From: Xenoacremonium recifei
Lineage: Eukaryota > Ascomycota > Sordariomycetes > Hypocreales > Nectriaceae
Reading direction: 5' to 3'
Assembly (NCBI GenBank): GCA_012184525.1
Contig: WOFQ01000026.1
Span: forward strand, 62,001-126,000
Length of the DNA stretch: 64,000 nucleotides
This document shows, in pieces, positions 23,448-34,769 of the stretch (within the stretch, counting starts at the first letter, position 1; each line of letters starts with the position of its first letter). The position numbers and the translations under genes are program-made. The notes below the pieces were generated by a model. The model did not search any database. It had not been told where the DNA came from and saw only the letters and a list, made by a program, of their open reading frames with translations.

Positions 23448-24368
23448 AAACGACGAACTTCAAATCATGGCACAGGAGTTATTTGGTATTGATTAGCACA
23501 GTATCGCGTACCAGCAATATGTCTTCGTTCTATCTTGAGACAATGGTAAGCACGCTGACGTGGGTACAATACGTTAGATAACATTCCTTTTACTTATTCA
23601 ACAGTTATATTGTGGTTTAGTTGTGGAATTTAGTCCAGCTTCCAATGAGAAATGGTTCAGCAAATTTAATTTCGGTGTAAAATGTAGACTGTCTTCGAGC
23701 AAGACCGTAAACGACATTGGTTTTCGCGCCATGTTGTCGAACTCTACTACTTTCCCAGATATCGCATCTCTGAAGGATGTCTATCATCCTTGCCTTTCAT
23801 TTCATATGTTCAATTCTCAGTACTTCGTAGTTAGGTTAAACGACAATCTTACCTTTTTATTTGTGTCATGCCTACCACTGCTCCCTGCTTGGTGGAGGCT
23901 GTCGCGATCCTCGTTACTGACTGGCCACGAATCCTCACCGATCGCAACTGGGACTCTCACCTATCCTAATCATAAACCCAAATTCTTATCAAACTTTATA
24001 ACAGGATCTTAGCAATTAGAAAAAGCCTTCTGACACGCATGAGATGAAGTTGTACTTGACGAAGCGCTTACCTGATGCTGTACAAGTATCTGCATGATAA
24101 CGTGTTAGTTGAACTAGAAAATGCGCGGGGCGGGCGGCAGCGGAAGGCGGAGATAGGCGGGGGTGGCGGAATTCCATCTTAAGATCTTTGTTGAATGGTG
24201 ATCCTCAGCGTATCTTCGCTAGGATGTCAGGGCTTGCAGGTATTTGGCACTGAAGTTTGCTGAAAATGTATTTCAGTTGACAGTTTTTGTCCCCAGTCGA
24301 CTATACTCATCACCCTTCTCCCAAGTACCATCAGACACCCCGACTTGCGACATACTGGAGCACTCAGC
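23448..24368. other. Gene-free interval with GGCGG-rich patch
   Basis: 921 bp. At about 24122-24172 there is a strand-biased GC patch built of GGCGG/GGCGGA words, like those upstream at 20632-20682 and 21228-21262. A 129-codon open frame at 23623-24012 shows no family resemblance and was not accepted. Confidence 0.4.
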
Positions 24369-25370
24369 ATGCCACACCAAGATGCAGCGCCACATGAAAC
24401 GAAGCCTCGTCAAGGTGGGCATCATGTCACGCTGAACAATTTGTTTCGCCTCGACGACAGGACAGTTGTTGGTCAGTAACAATCTTCTGTGATCAGGACT
24501 CCATGAGTGACTGCTCTACAGCGTCAGGTGCTGACTACTCGCAGTCACAGGCGGTGGTGGCGGCCTAGGCACAGTCGCTGCTGATGCGATATTGACTTAT
24601 GGCGGTGATGTGGTGTGCTTGGATATACAGAAGGAACCGGATCCTGGATGTTGGGCAAACCTTGAAGCTACTGCTAAAGAATGCGATGGGAGGATCTGGT
24701 ATTTCACTTGCGACGCTACCACTGTCGACTCTGTTTCTCAAGTGTTTGCCACCTTTCTTCCATTGCTGAGACACCCACTCCGTGGCCTTGTCGCGTGTGT
24801 TGGCCGATCTGACGACGGCCCAGCAACTGAATACCCGCCTGCCAGCTTCCTTCGACTTTTAGAGGTTAATGTCATGAGTACATACATCGTTGCACAAGCG
24901 ACAGCCCGAGAAATGAAGGCTAAGAACGCGACGGGTTCAATGGCCCTGATTGCCAGCATGAGTGGCTGGGTTGTCAACAAGGTAGAGATGTCATATCGCT
25001 TGCTTATATTGCTTATATATACTGTATACTTACCAATTGTCCGTTCCAGGGTGCCAACTCGGCAGGATACAATACCGCCAAGTCCGGCGTTATCCAACTT
25101 GGGCGATCCCTGGCCGCTGAATGGGGCTCGAGTGTCAACATGCCTCTAATTCGCGTCAACACTTTATCGCCCGGATACATCAAGACTGCTGCAACTATCG
25201 AGTCTTTGAAGATTGCGGGAATGGAGGAGAGGTGGTCAGAGCAGAATATGCTCAACCGCATGAGCTATCCTGATGAATTCCGCGGACCTATTATTTTCCT
25301 ACTCTCGGATGCTAGCAGCTACATGACAGCAGCAGACTTGCGTGTGGATGGAGGTCATTGCGCTTGGTGA
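24369..25370 (+). CDS. Short-chain dehydrogenase/reductase (polyol or sugar type)
   Basis: Three exons (24369-24471, 24545-24981, 25050-25370) encode 286 aa. The first intron falls inside the cofactor loop and its removal restores TGGGGGLG (residues ~36-43). The strand end VVCLD has an acidic residue, consistent with NAD(H). Catalytic residues are S174, Y187 and K191 (YNTAK), with correct Ser-Tyr spacing. SPGYI and DGGHCAW at the C-terminus are typical of the classical SDRs that act on sugar alcohols. It would interconvert a ketose and polyol or a related alcohol. Its position at the end of the carbohydrate locus suggests a role in the same pathway; the substrate is unknown. Confidence 0.88.
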
Positions 25371-26235
25371 TGTTGTATCAATTTCTCCCTTAGGCAACAG
25401 TCTCGATCACATCTTGCATCAACACCCGTTGTACAATCTTGATTGCAGGCAGATAATTCCACCGAAAGAAAATCGTAAAAATGTCTTATCAAACAAGCAT
25501 TTTATAAAAAAAAATTACTATCTGTTCGAATTCTCATGCCAGATAGCTTATCTTGCAAGAAAGTCATATATCAGTAGCTGCTTATCTGTTGTCAACATCA
25601 ATCGCGGGTCTGTGTCAACATAAATCGTGGAGCCCGCGTCAACATTAAACAAGGATCTAGGCCAACACAAGAAATCGTTTCATGTTAGGAGGCCGAAAAG
25701 ATGTCAACACTTTCTAACCCAGGGCTCGCTTTGATTGACATAAGATCAAGCCTTATCGTCTATTGAGAGATAAGTCAATGATGATGATCTGGACGTAAGA
25801 TAGGCTCCTTGCTCCATGATACTGCGCCGCAAGCTTTGGGACAAGAGGGAACAATCCAAATTCCTTTTGGCCTTGACATCTTGATGTAACTAGCTAGACA
25901 GTGTGGTGAGCCTTTCTTTCGGCAAAGGTTTTAGATGGGTTCACGAGAGTCGAACCAACATTACAACAAGGAAGACACCCTGAGTATTCGTCAAGGACTC
26001 TCATCATTTAACAGATAATGCTAGCAGAGCAGTACGCTGCTGAGAACCATTCAGATCAAACGTATGAGTGTTATCTTGTCTCGGCATTCGTAATCTTCGC
26101 CAAGCCTTTTTCTTGCCTCACGACTTGGCAATTACCAAATACAGCCTCCATGCGTGCTGACTATTTCTAGAAGTGATCAAGGCCATTCAAGAGAGAGGCA
26201 ACAACGCAATATTCCCGGCTCAACACGGATTTTGA
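25371..26235. repeat. Convergent interval with ~24-bp degenerate tandem repeat
   Basis: 865 bp between converging genes. GTCAACATnAA-type units start at 25591, 25614 and 25638, with a decayed copy at 25662 and an isolated TCAACA at 25704. Two GATA motifs (CTTATC near 25752 and AGATAAG near 25769) lie just after. No gene was seen. Confidence 0.45.
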
Positions 26236-28449
26236 TCATTTCTCAAGAGGGAGGCTCGCAACTGATCCTTCTTCAACGTTGGGGTTTGGTTCAACTCCTT
26301 GAATCATGACCGATGGCACAAGCTGCTCATCTGCGCTTTCGTTCCAACTAGCGCTGCGTGGGATCTTCATAGGACCAAAAGCACACATCAAATAGTACAC
26401 TACGCTGCTAGCAAAGAAACCTACGAGGAAGTTAAACTGGTCTGGGTGGTTTCGTGCGCGTTAGTCTTTCGAAGATATCGCGTGGAGCTGTGAACGGAAA
26501 GCAACAGCCATTCCGGAGATCGTGGATGTAAAGGGAAGGCAACTTACATAAGTACCAAGCTCCAATGGGTATGGACGCACCCATGGCTCCCGCGACCCCG
26601 ACTATGTTGAATATCAATCCAGCACTACAATATACACTGTCAATATATGTGGCCCCAAAATTGTAGATATCACACCTACAAATATGCGACATAAGCGTTG
26701 ACGCCAAAACCGCTGACACCCCAGTATGGATCTGAGGACTTGCTGGAGTACAGCTGTGTGACCGAAAGATACCCTCGTCGTACTATGAAGTAATCGCAGA
26801 AGTATGGTCCAACAAAAGCGGAAAGGAAAACACTATAAGCCCCAACGTATGTCAAGAAATTGTTGCTACTGGATAACAATTTCCACGGGACACAGGCGAA
26901 ACAGAGGACTGCTGCAACATAGCCACCACGCCCTATTCCAAACGGTCAGAAGAAGAATACCTAGCAAGAGCTTTGCAAAACATACGAATATTCAGATATC
27001 GTGGAAAGATGGCCGTGAAGTCGCTACCTGCAGAGTTGGCGCCGAGCAAGTTTGTCATCGCTTGAGCGTACGCGAAAATCAAGGCCAAGAAGAAGACTCC
27101 CGCTCTATCACTGCTCGTTGGGTTCTCCGTTATGATCTATACATGCTCTTCTTAGCTCAGGACTAGACCATAGACTTGTCTTTCACTTACGCGCTCCAAA
27201 ACATCGAGAGGGTTCCAGAGAGCCGAGTCATACAACGTGGCACTGCAGCTAGAAACCACCAACCCAACCATTGAGGTGACAGAGAAAGCAATTGGAACAG
27301 TAATTAGCTGTGGCCAAAGGGCATGAGATGGCTTTTTGGCGAAACGAGTAAAGTCTGAGTCTACAAGTATATACACACATATCAGAGAATGGTTCAGACA
27401 CATGGAATAGAGCGGCAATACTGACCATTCAAGATGAATGTGCTAAAGTTGTCTAAGGATGAGATAATAGCTTGGACTACTGTCCATGCCAGAACGCTCC
27501 CTTTTAGAGCTAGAGTCCAGTATATGAATATGAAGCTACACTGGAGGTTTATGCTTGAGAAGACTTACAGCTGCTTTGACTCATAACCGGGCCAGCACCA
27601 CTGCCGGCTTTCAAGGCGATCCACACAGCAAAGGCAACACCTCCAATTGGAGCTGTGATAGCTTTGATTGTATATAGATGTCTGACTTTGTGGAGAGGAA
27701 AATAGATTCCTATCTTGTTAGCTGAAATAATTGATGTAGGCAATTGAGGTTTCGTACCAACAAGCTGGCACAGCCAAAACAAGAAAAAGCACATCATATG
27801 TTTAGTGTCTGTCTGAGCAGAAGCTGGAAGGTGATTGGGAATTCGAGCCGTACTAGGCCAAACTGCACAAAGCATAAGATATAGACATCTTTACACGCCG
27901 TCATATTAGAATTGGATGTTAAAGTCACGGTGATGCACCTGAGAACTTACTGTCCGCCAATCCAGCTCTGGACCGAGTACCAAATAATAGCAAGGGCAAT
28001 ACGATTAAATACCGGCCAATACGATCCGTAGATGCCGAAAGAGGAGCGGATGGCAACCGGGAAAGGAACATGATACACAGCTCCCATACGCCCCCCTAGG
28101 GACACAAACACGCCGGTGATGGTATATCCAGCCCAGATGCACAGCCAGCCTTGCCACCAAGCCAACCCACCGGCGACATAACTTCCAGCAAGCTGCCAGG
28201 TATTGACATTGAAGGAGTCTGCGAGAATGTGAGTCAAACACAACATCAGGACGACTCATGGCAGAGAGTTTTACTGGCAATCCAAAGATTCATATAGTTG
28301 TGCCATCTCCACGTCCGCCGAGCATGTTCAACAGGGGCAAGGTCAGGGGTCCAGAGATATGTGCCGTGCTGGTTATTCTCATCGTGACCACCAACGTGCT
28401 CAATCTTGCACTTGTCGATAAGCCGCGCTGTGCGGGCTCTGAGAGACAT
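26236..28449 (-). CDS. NCS1 family nucleobase/nucleoside/vitamin permease (10 exons)
   Basis: Exons complement(26236-26441, 26548-26624, 26680-26932, 26986-27136, 27191-27360, 27426-27509, 27569-27709, 27758-27888, 27951-28218, 28275-28449) join to 551 aa, the usual size for fungal NCS1 carriers. Family segments are a WRWHNYMNLWIA helix 1, PFPVAIRSSFGIYGSYWPV, WYSVQSWIGGQ, NDSDFTRFAKKPS, NLLGANSAGSDFTAIFPRYLNIRRGGY and SSSNNFLTYVGAYSVFLS. The family imports uracil, uridine, allantoin, purines/cytosine, thiamine or nicotinamide riboside with protons. The Fur-like branch fits best, but the ligand cannot be fixed. A TATA-like TATAAAAA lies about 105 bp upstream (28553-28560). The promoter is shared with a MOSC-reductase gene and is rich in GATA motifs. 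Confidence 0.9.
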
Positions 28450-29148
28450 GGTTCAGACAATTTTAGTGTCAACTGGCAGTCGATTGGAGTCTTGGGGCAA
28501 GAGAAAGGACAAGATAGACTTTGCAAGAGTCATGCATCGGGCCTACTGCCTGTTTTTATAGTAGGGGTACTTTATGAAGCTAGTCCAGCCAAGAAGGGTC
28601 ATTTTCTACTCCGATAAGCAGTCTTGCAAGATCTTTGGCTTCGTGCACTTCGTTCGAGTAATGCTGTGCCTACGGCGGCGTGGAGGTATCGGAACCAACC
28701 TCGATCCCATCGTGATAAGTGAGACAGTGAAGATAAGGACGGCATCCTTATCAAGCTATTAGGATACAGTGATAAGCTCTCAATAGAGTCAGCTGACAAG
28801 GGTGAGATAAGTCGCCGAATAGTGGCATCAGAACGGTTAGCTCGCTTGGTGAAGCGACCGCTAGTGTCCCCTAAACTGAGCGAGCAAGTCAACAAATATT
28901 CCCAGAGGCCTTCATAAAGATCTTATCGTTGCCGATATCTCGCATATCAGGTATATCAGTAGATCTCGTATCGTTGCAGGCTGATTCGGCCAGAGCGAAT
29001 CAATCAAGGAAAGGAGAAAAGATTTGTGCCCAATCTTCAGTGCGGGCGGCCTTTGCCGGCATCCTGCGCGCGCGAGCTGACGGACACAAAAATATTACTC
29101 CATCCTACAGACGTTTGAATAACAAAAAGCCGAATCAGCGTTACCAAA
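28450..29148. promoter_or_regulatory. Shared promoter with seven GATA (AreA-type) motifs
   Basis: 699 bp divergent promoter. HGATAR-type sites on either strand are at 28612-28618, 28713-28719, 28731-28737, 28747-28753, 28770-28776, 28805-28811 and 28922-28927. Five of them lie within 99 bp. This fits AreA/NIT2-type nitrogen control, which is known for purine and pyrimidine uptake genes in fungi; binding here is inference. Confidence 0.7.
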
Positions 29149-30825
29149 ATGCCCTCTTACGTTCCAAAAGTAGACGAGGGGAAAGTCGAATTGCTAAAAG
29201 CACCATTTCAGACAGAAAAACTGCTTCAGGTACGGACCGGAAAGATCAAGCCACTATACCATCTCCCCGTGGAATCGGCTATCTACAAGAATCCTTTGAC
29301 TCGGCCTGTCAAAGTCACAACGCTAGGGTGCGAGGGCGACGAACATGCTTACGAATTCCACGGCGGCCCAGACAAAGCTCTTCTCCATTACTGTTCCCGT
29401 CATTATGAGACATGGAAGGTGGAATGTCCCCAAAGCAAGGAACGATTTACCGTTGGCGGATTTGGAGAAAACCTTGTCAGTATTTCTGCAAACGAACAGA
29501 ACATCTGCATTGGCGATGTGCTCATGATCGGCCAAGAGGTCAAAGTGCAGGTCAGCCTTCCGCGCCAGCCGTGCTTCAAATTGAATCACCGATTCGAGGT
29601 CAAAGACATGGCGTGGCAATCCCAGATGAAGAGCCGGACAGGGTGGTACTATCGTGTCTTGCAGGAAGGGCATATTTGTCCCGGTGACGAAATACAACTT
29701 ATCGAGAGGCCGAACCCCAACTGGACAGTCGCAGCTGTCCAACACTACCTATATCGTGAGATGAAGAACTTCGACATTATGGCAGAACTAGTTACGCTGC
29801 CCGGACTCGGTAGCGAGTCGCGTACGATATTCGAAAATCGATTGAAGAAGAATTTCGAGAACCAGGACGAACGGATGTTTGGAGACGACTCTCTAGCTCT
29901 GGAAACATGGTCAGACTACGAACTTGTCGAAAAAGTGCGGCAAACACCCCTCATCTATTCCTTCGTCTTCAAGGCTGTCGAGGAGCATCCATCAGACCAA
30001 ACAGTTCAACCCGGATCACATGTACGATTGAAATTGGGAGGGATATTGATGCGAGCCTACTCGGTCGTAGGAGGCTCACGAAACCGCTTTGAGCTTGGTG
30101 TCGCTCTGGCAGATGATTCACGAGGTGGATCGTCATATTTGCATAAGAGAGCCAAAGTTGGGGATATTCTCTCAGTCAGTCCAATAGCTACAAGCTTTCC
30201 TCTAGCAGAGGATGCGGACGAGCATGTCATGATTGCCGGTGGTATCGGTATTACAGCTTTTCTCCCATCTGCAGAGTCTTTGAAAGCTTCTGGTGGGAGG
30301 TTTACATTGCATCTCGCAGTTCGGTCGCCACGAGACGTTCCTTTTCGAGAAAGACTAGCGGCGCTAGGTGACAATGTCAAGATTCATGACAAGAAAATGG
30401 GTGGGCGTCTCGACCTAACTAAGGTCATGTCAAAAGCAACGACGGGCACGCACGTCTATTGTTGCGGGTCGTCCAGGTTGATGGACGATGTGGCAGCGAC
30501 TGCAGACAAATACGGATTAGATCGGAGTCAGGTTCACTTTGAAGCTTTCCAGATCGCTACTTCAGGAGACCCGTTTACGGCAGAATTACTATCGAGTAAG
30601 AAGACGGTAGAAGTTAGTCCAACTCAGACGCTATTGGAGGCTTTACGAGAGGCTGGAATTGACGTACCATCCTCTTGTGAAGCTGGCAGTTGCGGTACAT
30701 GCCGGGTCAATGTCGCAAAAGGACGAATTGATCACCGTGGCACCGGATTGCTAGAGTCCGATAAAGAATTTGCGATGTTAGTGTGCTCTTCTAGGGGAAT
30801 TGGTCATATAGAATTGGAGCTCTAA
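29149..30825 (+). CDS. MOSC (YiiM-like) / flavin reductase / [2Fe-2S] ferredoxin fusion protein
   Basis: An intronless gene encodes 558 aa. Residues ~25-185 form a MOSC domain with the conserved cysteine C142 in RQPCFKL, which in this family can coordinate molybdenum cofactor sulfur. Residues ~190-235 match the 3-alpha domain that follows MOSC in YiiM. Residues ~255-470 are a phthalate-dioxygenase-reductase-like module with the flavin motif RAYSVV (302-307) and the NAD(P) motif GGIGIT (364-369). The C-terminal plant-type ferredoxin has C510, C515, C518 and C546. NAD(P)H electrons could thus flow through flavin and Fe-S to a molybdenum site in one chain. E. coli YiiM and YcbX act in reduction of N-hydroxylated base analogues. 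It is divergent from an NCS1 permease. Confidence 0.9.
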   Translation: MPSYVPKVDEGKVELLKAPFQTEKLLQVRTGKIKPLYHLPVESAIYKNPLTRPVKVTTLGCEGDEHAYEFHGGPDKALLHYCSRHYETWKVECPQSKERFTVGGFGENLVSISANEQNICIGDVLMIGQEVKVQVSLPRQPCFKLNHRFEVKDMAWQSQMKSRTGWYYRVLQEGHICPGDEIQLIERPNPNWTVAAVQHYLYREMKNFDIMAELVTLPGLGSESRTIFENRLKKNFENQDERMFGDDSLALETWSDYELVEKVRQTPLIYSFVFKAVEEHPSDQTVQPGSHVRLKLGGILMRAYSVVGGSRNRFELGVALADDSRGGSSYLHKRAKVGDILSVSPIATSFPLAEDADEHVMIAGGIGITAFLPSAESLKASGGRFTLHLAVRSPRDVPFRERLAALGDNVKIHDKKMGGRLDLTKVMSKATTGTHVYCCGSSRLMDDVAATADKYGLDRSQVHFEAFQIATSGDPFTAELLSSKKTVEVSPTQTLLEALREAGIDVPSSCEAGSCGTCRVNVAKGRIDHRGTGLLESDKEFAMLVCSSRGIGHIELEL

Positions 30826-31022
30826 CCAGCAGGGCGAGTGAGGCTGGGAACATCAACCGTATAGCGTTTATGCCAGAGTAATCTTCCCTCCTACTTAGAA
30901 ATATACCCACTCTACTCTTTCATATTAGAGGAAATAGCAGTGGATTAAACCATTTCGATTCGCATACAACTTGTCAGAGTTCCAAGTACTGTAATCTGAA
31001 TTTTGTATATGCAGTGTAAATC

Positions 31023-32661
31023 TCACACCTCGCCGGTTTCCTTGCCACCGTGTTCATGCTCAACAAGGCCAAGCTTTCTTTGCTGGCGCCACTCCTCGGC
31101 ATATCTAACACCGAATCCATGCTCGAAGACTCGTCGGACTTCTTCCAAAGTCATACCAGCCGCTTCGGGGTAGCATAGGTAAACGAAAACCATTCCCAGA
31201 AACGACAGTGCAGCGTAGAAGCCGAAGGTACCAGAGGGAGAAATTCCTCTCATCATTGACAGAAAGGTTGAAGACACAATAATGTTAGGTCCCCAGTTGC
31301 AGATGTTGATCATCATAGTTCCCACAGCACGAACCTCCAGAGGCAAGAATTCGTTCGCTTGCCACGGCACGCAGCCGAGACCGGCTGCATAAGAAGCAAC
31401 AAATAAGATCATGGAAACTAGAACAACAATGGCAGGCCAGCCAACTTTGTCATCAGTCAGCTCCAAAGTTTGCCTATCAATAGGAATCCAGTGGAAAATG
31501 ACGGCAGCCAACGTTAGGAAAAGAGGCATCCCCCACATAGTCCAAAGCAGAAGCCTTCGTCGACCGACTCTGTCGATCAAGAAGATAGAAAGAACTGTAA
31601 AAATCCAGTTCGTTCCGGTCACAACTGTTCCGACTGCGATAGGGTTATTGAAGCCGACAATTTCGAAGAGCGTACTGGAGTAGTACATAAGAGTGTTGAA
31701 GCCGCAGAGTTGCTGAGTTGCCATCAAGCCGCAGGCGACGATACATGCTCGTCTATTGGCGGGAATGGTCAACAAGCTCTTCATAGACGTACGGAAGGAG
31801 ACCTCCTCATTGAGAGCCTTGGCCTGTAGGACACTGTACTCTATCTGTACCACCATCTGTTGAACTTGGCGCTCGTTGGCTTTCGGATACATTCGACGGA
31901 CGACAGAGATGCATTCCTCTTTACGCCCAAGAAAGAGAAGTTGACGTGGAGATTCTGGGCACCAGAATAGGAGCGCTCCTAGAAGGATTGAAGGGATTCC
32001 TCCGAGGGCAACCATGTACCTCCAACCATGTTTGACGTTGTCGAATGCGGCATCAAAGGCGTAAGCGAGTAGAGATCCCGTGCCCAAAAAGACCATATCG
32101 ATTGAGATCATGCGACCTCGGTATTTGGCGGGTGAAATTTCGGCAATGTAGAGGGGAATGATCTGGCATGATTCGAAACATTAGCATCGTTACCGCGAAC
32201 TCCGCTCATAGGTCCTTGTTACGTACCATTGACGCCGAGCCAACACCAAGGCCAACAAGAACACGTCCCACACACATCTGGGCCAGAGAGTAGGATGCTG
32301 CCTGGACAATGGCGCCGAGAGTGAACAGAACAGATGCAAACCAAATAGCTGGTCTTCGACCGTATTTATCAGCAGTTGCTCCGGCAATAATAGCACCAAT
32401 CAGGGCCCCTCCAGCACAGAGAGCCGTGATCAATTCTTTCTCCCAGTGGGCAAGGAGTCTGCCATTGAGATCTGTTCCCAAGACGACCAGGACTCCCGAA
32501 ATAACGCCAGTGTCATAGCCAAAGAGCATACCTCCGATGGCCGTAGCAAAGACACACAACCCGAGGAACAGGCCGGGGCTCGTATCTTCAACATCCCCTA
32601 CGGCTTCACCGTCAAGGTGGTCTTCGACATGGCGAGACTCTGAGACCTCTTTATGTGCCAT
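31023..32661 (-). CDS. MFS sugar porter, myo-inositol transporter type
   Basis: Two exons, complement(31023-32162, 32227-32661), encode 524 aa. The start at 32661 is the first ATG in frame. The N-terminus is acidic and hydrophilic; helix 1 has GGMLFGYDTGVISG, loop 2-3 ATADKYGRRPA, helix 4-5 IIPLYIAEISPAKYRGRM, loop 6-7 PESPRQLLFLGRKEE, helix 7 QQLCGFNTLMYYSSTLFE and loop 8-9 DRVGRRRLL. The QQxxGxNxxMYYS pattern and the D-TGVISG helix are close to fungal inositol porters (ITR type). It would import myo-inositol or a similar polyol. It is divergent from a Gfo/Idh/MocA dehydrogenase, which supports inositol use. A TATATATA stretch at about 32769-32776 lies ~110 bp upstream. Confidence 0.88.
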
Positions 32662-33505
32662 GGTATGAATCTCTATGATGGAGTGATTGTTCAACAAAGT
32701 ATTGTAGTGCTGATGATGGACAGAGAGAGAAGGCAAGGAAATGGGAATACGGAGTCGGGTTCTGGGACGATATATATAGTGTTCACTTACGGTCCTTGCT
32801 CACTCTAGAGGAAGGTAACAGCATCCGCAGTCCTTTACCCGAGATGCTTCGTTCTTGTTACATTGAAGACAACCAGGCGCGAACGATAGCGGGCCTAATT
32901 GTCAGCCGATCTAAGCACGATGCCCACGGGGAAGAGGAGGTTCGGTCTGGGGGCGGGGGAGCCGCTTCCAACTCCACGTTCAAAAAACGCGGAGATTGTG
33001 CAATGAGCTTGCTGCGATTCTCCCTTGCTTTGGACCCCTGCCGAAGCCGGCGGGAAAGGGCCGGTGATGCTCTTCATGACTCGCGTGCTGGTGGTCTCGG
33101 CAGGAAAGTCTTTCCACACCAAGGGCAACTATATCCGCTTAGCACGACATGTTCCCCGCAACAGGGGGCAAGTCTCTCCGGATTGAGGGTCCCGGACTGG
33201 AGACGGCAATCGACGATGTCTTCACGATTTTCATAGCCTGCATGTTCTCAAGAAATGGCAAGTGTAGCCTTTATCCAAGTCGATTCGCGTACAACATGGA
33301 GAGCGTCCAGTCCAGATCGGAGGGAGTTGGAGCATCGGCCAGAACACCGACAGCTCCGTCCCCTCCAATCGTCAAGACGTAGAAAAGGCTCCCAATCTCA
33401 TCCACCAAAGTCGAATGTTTCCCAGCCAGCTTCCTTGTTCATCACTGAACCGTCTTCCCACAAGTCTTTGCCACTTCTTATCACCCATCCGTTTCATCCT
33501 TGATC
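32662..33505. promoter_or_regulatory. Divergent promoter, inositol-type transporter / Gfo-Idh dehydrogenase
   Basis: 844 bp between start codons, with a TATA-like element near 32769-32776 for the transporter. No gene was seen; small open frames here have no family resemblance. Confidence 0.45.
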
Positions 33506-34636
33506 ATGGCCCCCCAGAAGCTGAAGATAGGTGCAGCTGGTCTGGGCCGCATGGGGAAGCGTCATGCTATCAACTTCCTCAATCGCACTCCTCGGGCTGA
33601 GCTTGTTGCTGCCTTTACGCCGGACCCAGCAGAAATGCAGTGGGCCAAGCTCAACCTCGAGCCGTATGGAGTCACCCTCTACGATGACTATAAGAAGATG
33701 ATTGAACATCCTGGCATTATGGCCGTTGTAATTGGTACAGCTACTTCGGTCCATGCTGAGGAAGCTATCCAGGCAATGGAGAAGAACCTCCATGTTCTCT
33801 GTGAGAAGCCATTATCTACAGACCTCGATATCGTAAGTAGAGAATGCTATCAAGTATGCCACCAGCATACAAGAACTTACTGACTGGTCCATCAGTGCCG
33901 GCAAGTTGTGACCGAAGCGAAGAAGCGACCCCATCTGAAAGTCATGTGCGGTTTCTCTCGACGATTCGACGAGTCCTACCGCGATGCCCACGACAAGATG
34001 GAACAGGGACTCATCGGGCGACCTTCGATCCTACGAAGTCAGACCTGTGACAAGCATGACCCATCTGGTTTCTTCGTCGCTTATGCTGCTTGGTCCGGAG
34101 GTGTCTTTGTGGACATGTCAGTGCACGATATCGACTTAACCCTCTGGTTCTTCGGGGACGACGTTATTCCCAAGAGCGTTTCTGCCCATGGTATCCGAGC
34201 GGTCCAGCCCGACCTTGCCCAGTACAATGACTATGATAACGCTGTCGGCATCATTGAGTTCTGGGGCGGGAAGATTGCCTATTACTATTGCTCTCGTATG
34301 ATGGCCCACGGGCAAGAAGATACGACCGAGATTATTGGAACCGAAGGTAAATTGACTGTCAACGGCAACCCGCAGTCCAACTTTGTCAACTACTACCATC
34401 CCGGCGGCATCACTCGAGAGGTGCCAGCCCACTACTATGGTCGCTTCGAGATGGCATTCGTCAAGGAATCCAATGAGTTTGCAGAAGCGTGTCTGGACAA
34501 CAAGCCGCTCCCTTTGAAGCTTTCAAATGCTATCAAGGCGGTAGAGATTGGATCCGTTCTGCAGGAAGCACTGGTTAGCGGCAAGCAGATTCGATTTGAC
34601 GAGACAGGACGGCGGATTGAGCAAAACAAACTATAG
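33506..34636 (+). CDS. Gfo/Idh/MocA oxidoreductase (myo-inositol 2-dehydrogenase-like)
   Basis: Two exons (33506-33832, 33896-34636; intron GTAAGT..CAG, 63 nt) encode 355 aa. The Rossmann fold has GAAGLGRMG (residues 9-17) and CEKPLS with K101. The catalytic DMSVHDIDL segment has D182 and H186, as in inositol dehydrogenase and related enzymes. The C-terminal alpha/beta domain reads EIIGTEGKLTVNG and AHYYGRFEMAFVKE. The family oxidises a ring hydroxyl of myo-inositol or another cyclitol or sugar using NAD(P). Together with the divergent inositol-type transporter this suggests a two-gene uptake and first-oxidation unit. Other cyclic polyols or sugars remain possible substrates. No defects are seen. 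Confidence 0.9.
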
Positions 34637-34769
34637 AGTCATAAAATTGTGATAGAACTTAAAATAATAATCTTCGTTGCTCATCCAGCCAGATTAAAAA
34701 ACTGTTACGTAGTCAAGCGTTTAGTTAAGACAAAACGTGGAGGATATACAAATCAAGGCCACCTCCTTG

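Noticed and set aside
23623..24012. A 129-codon plus-strand open frame.
   Set aside because: No family resemblance. It lies in the 3' flank of the sugar permease and is probably noncoding.
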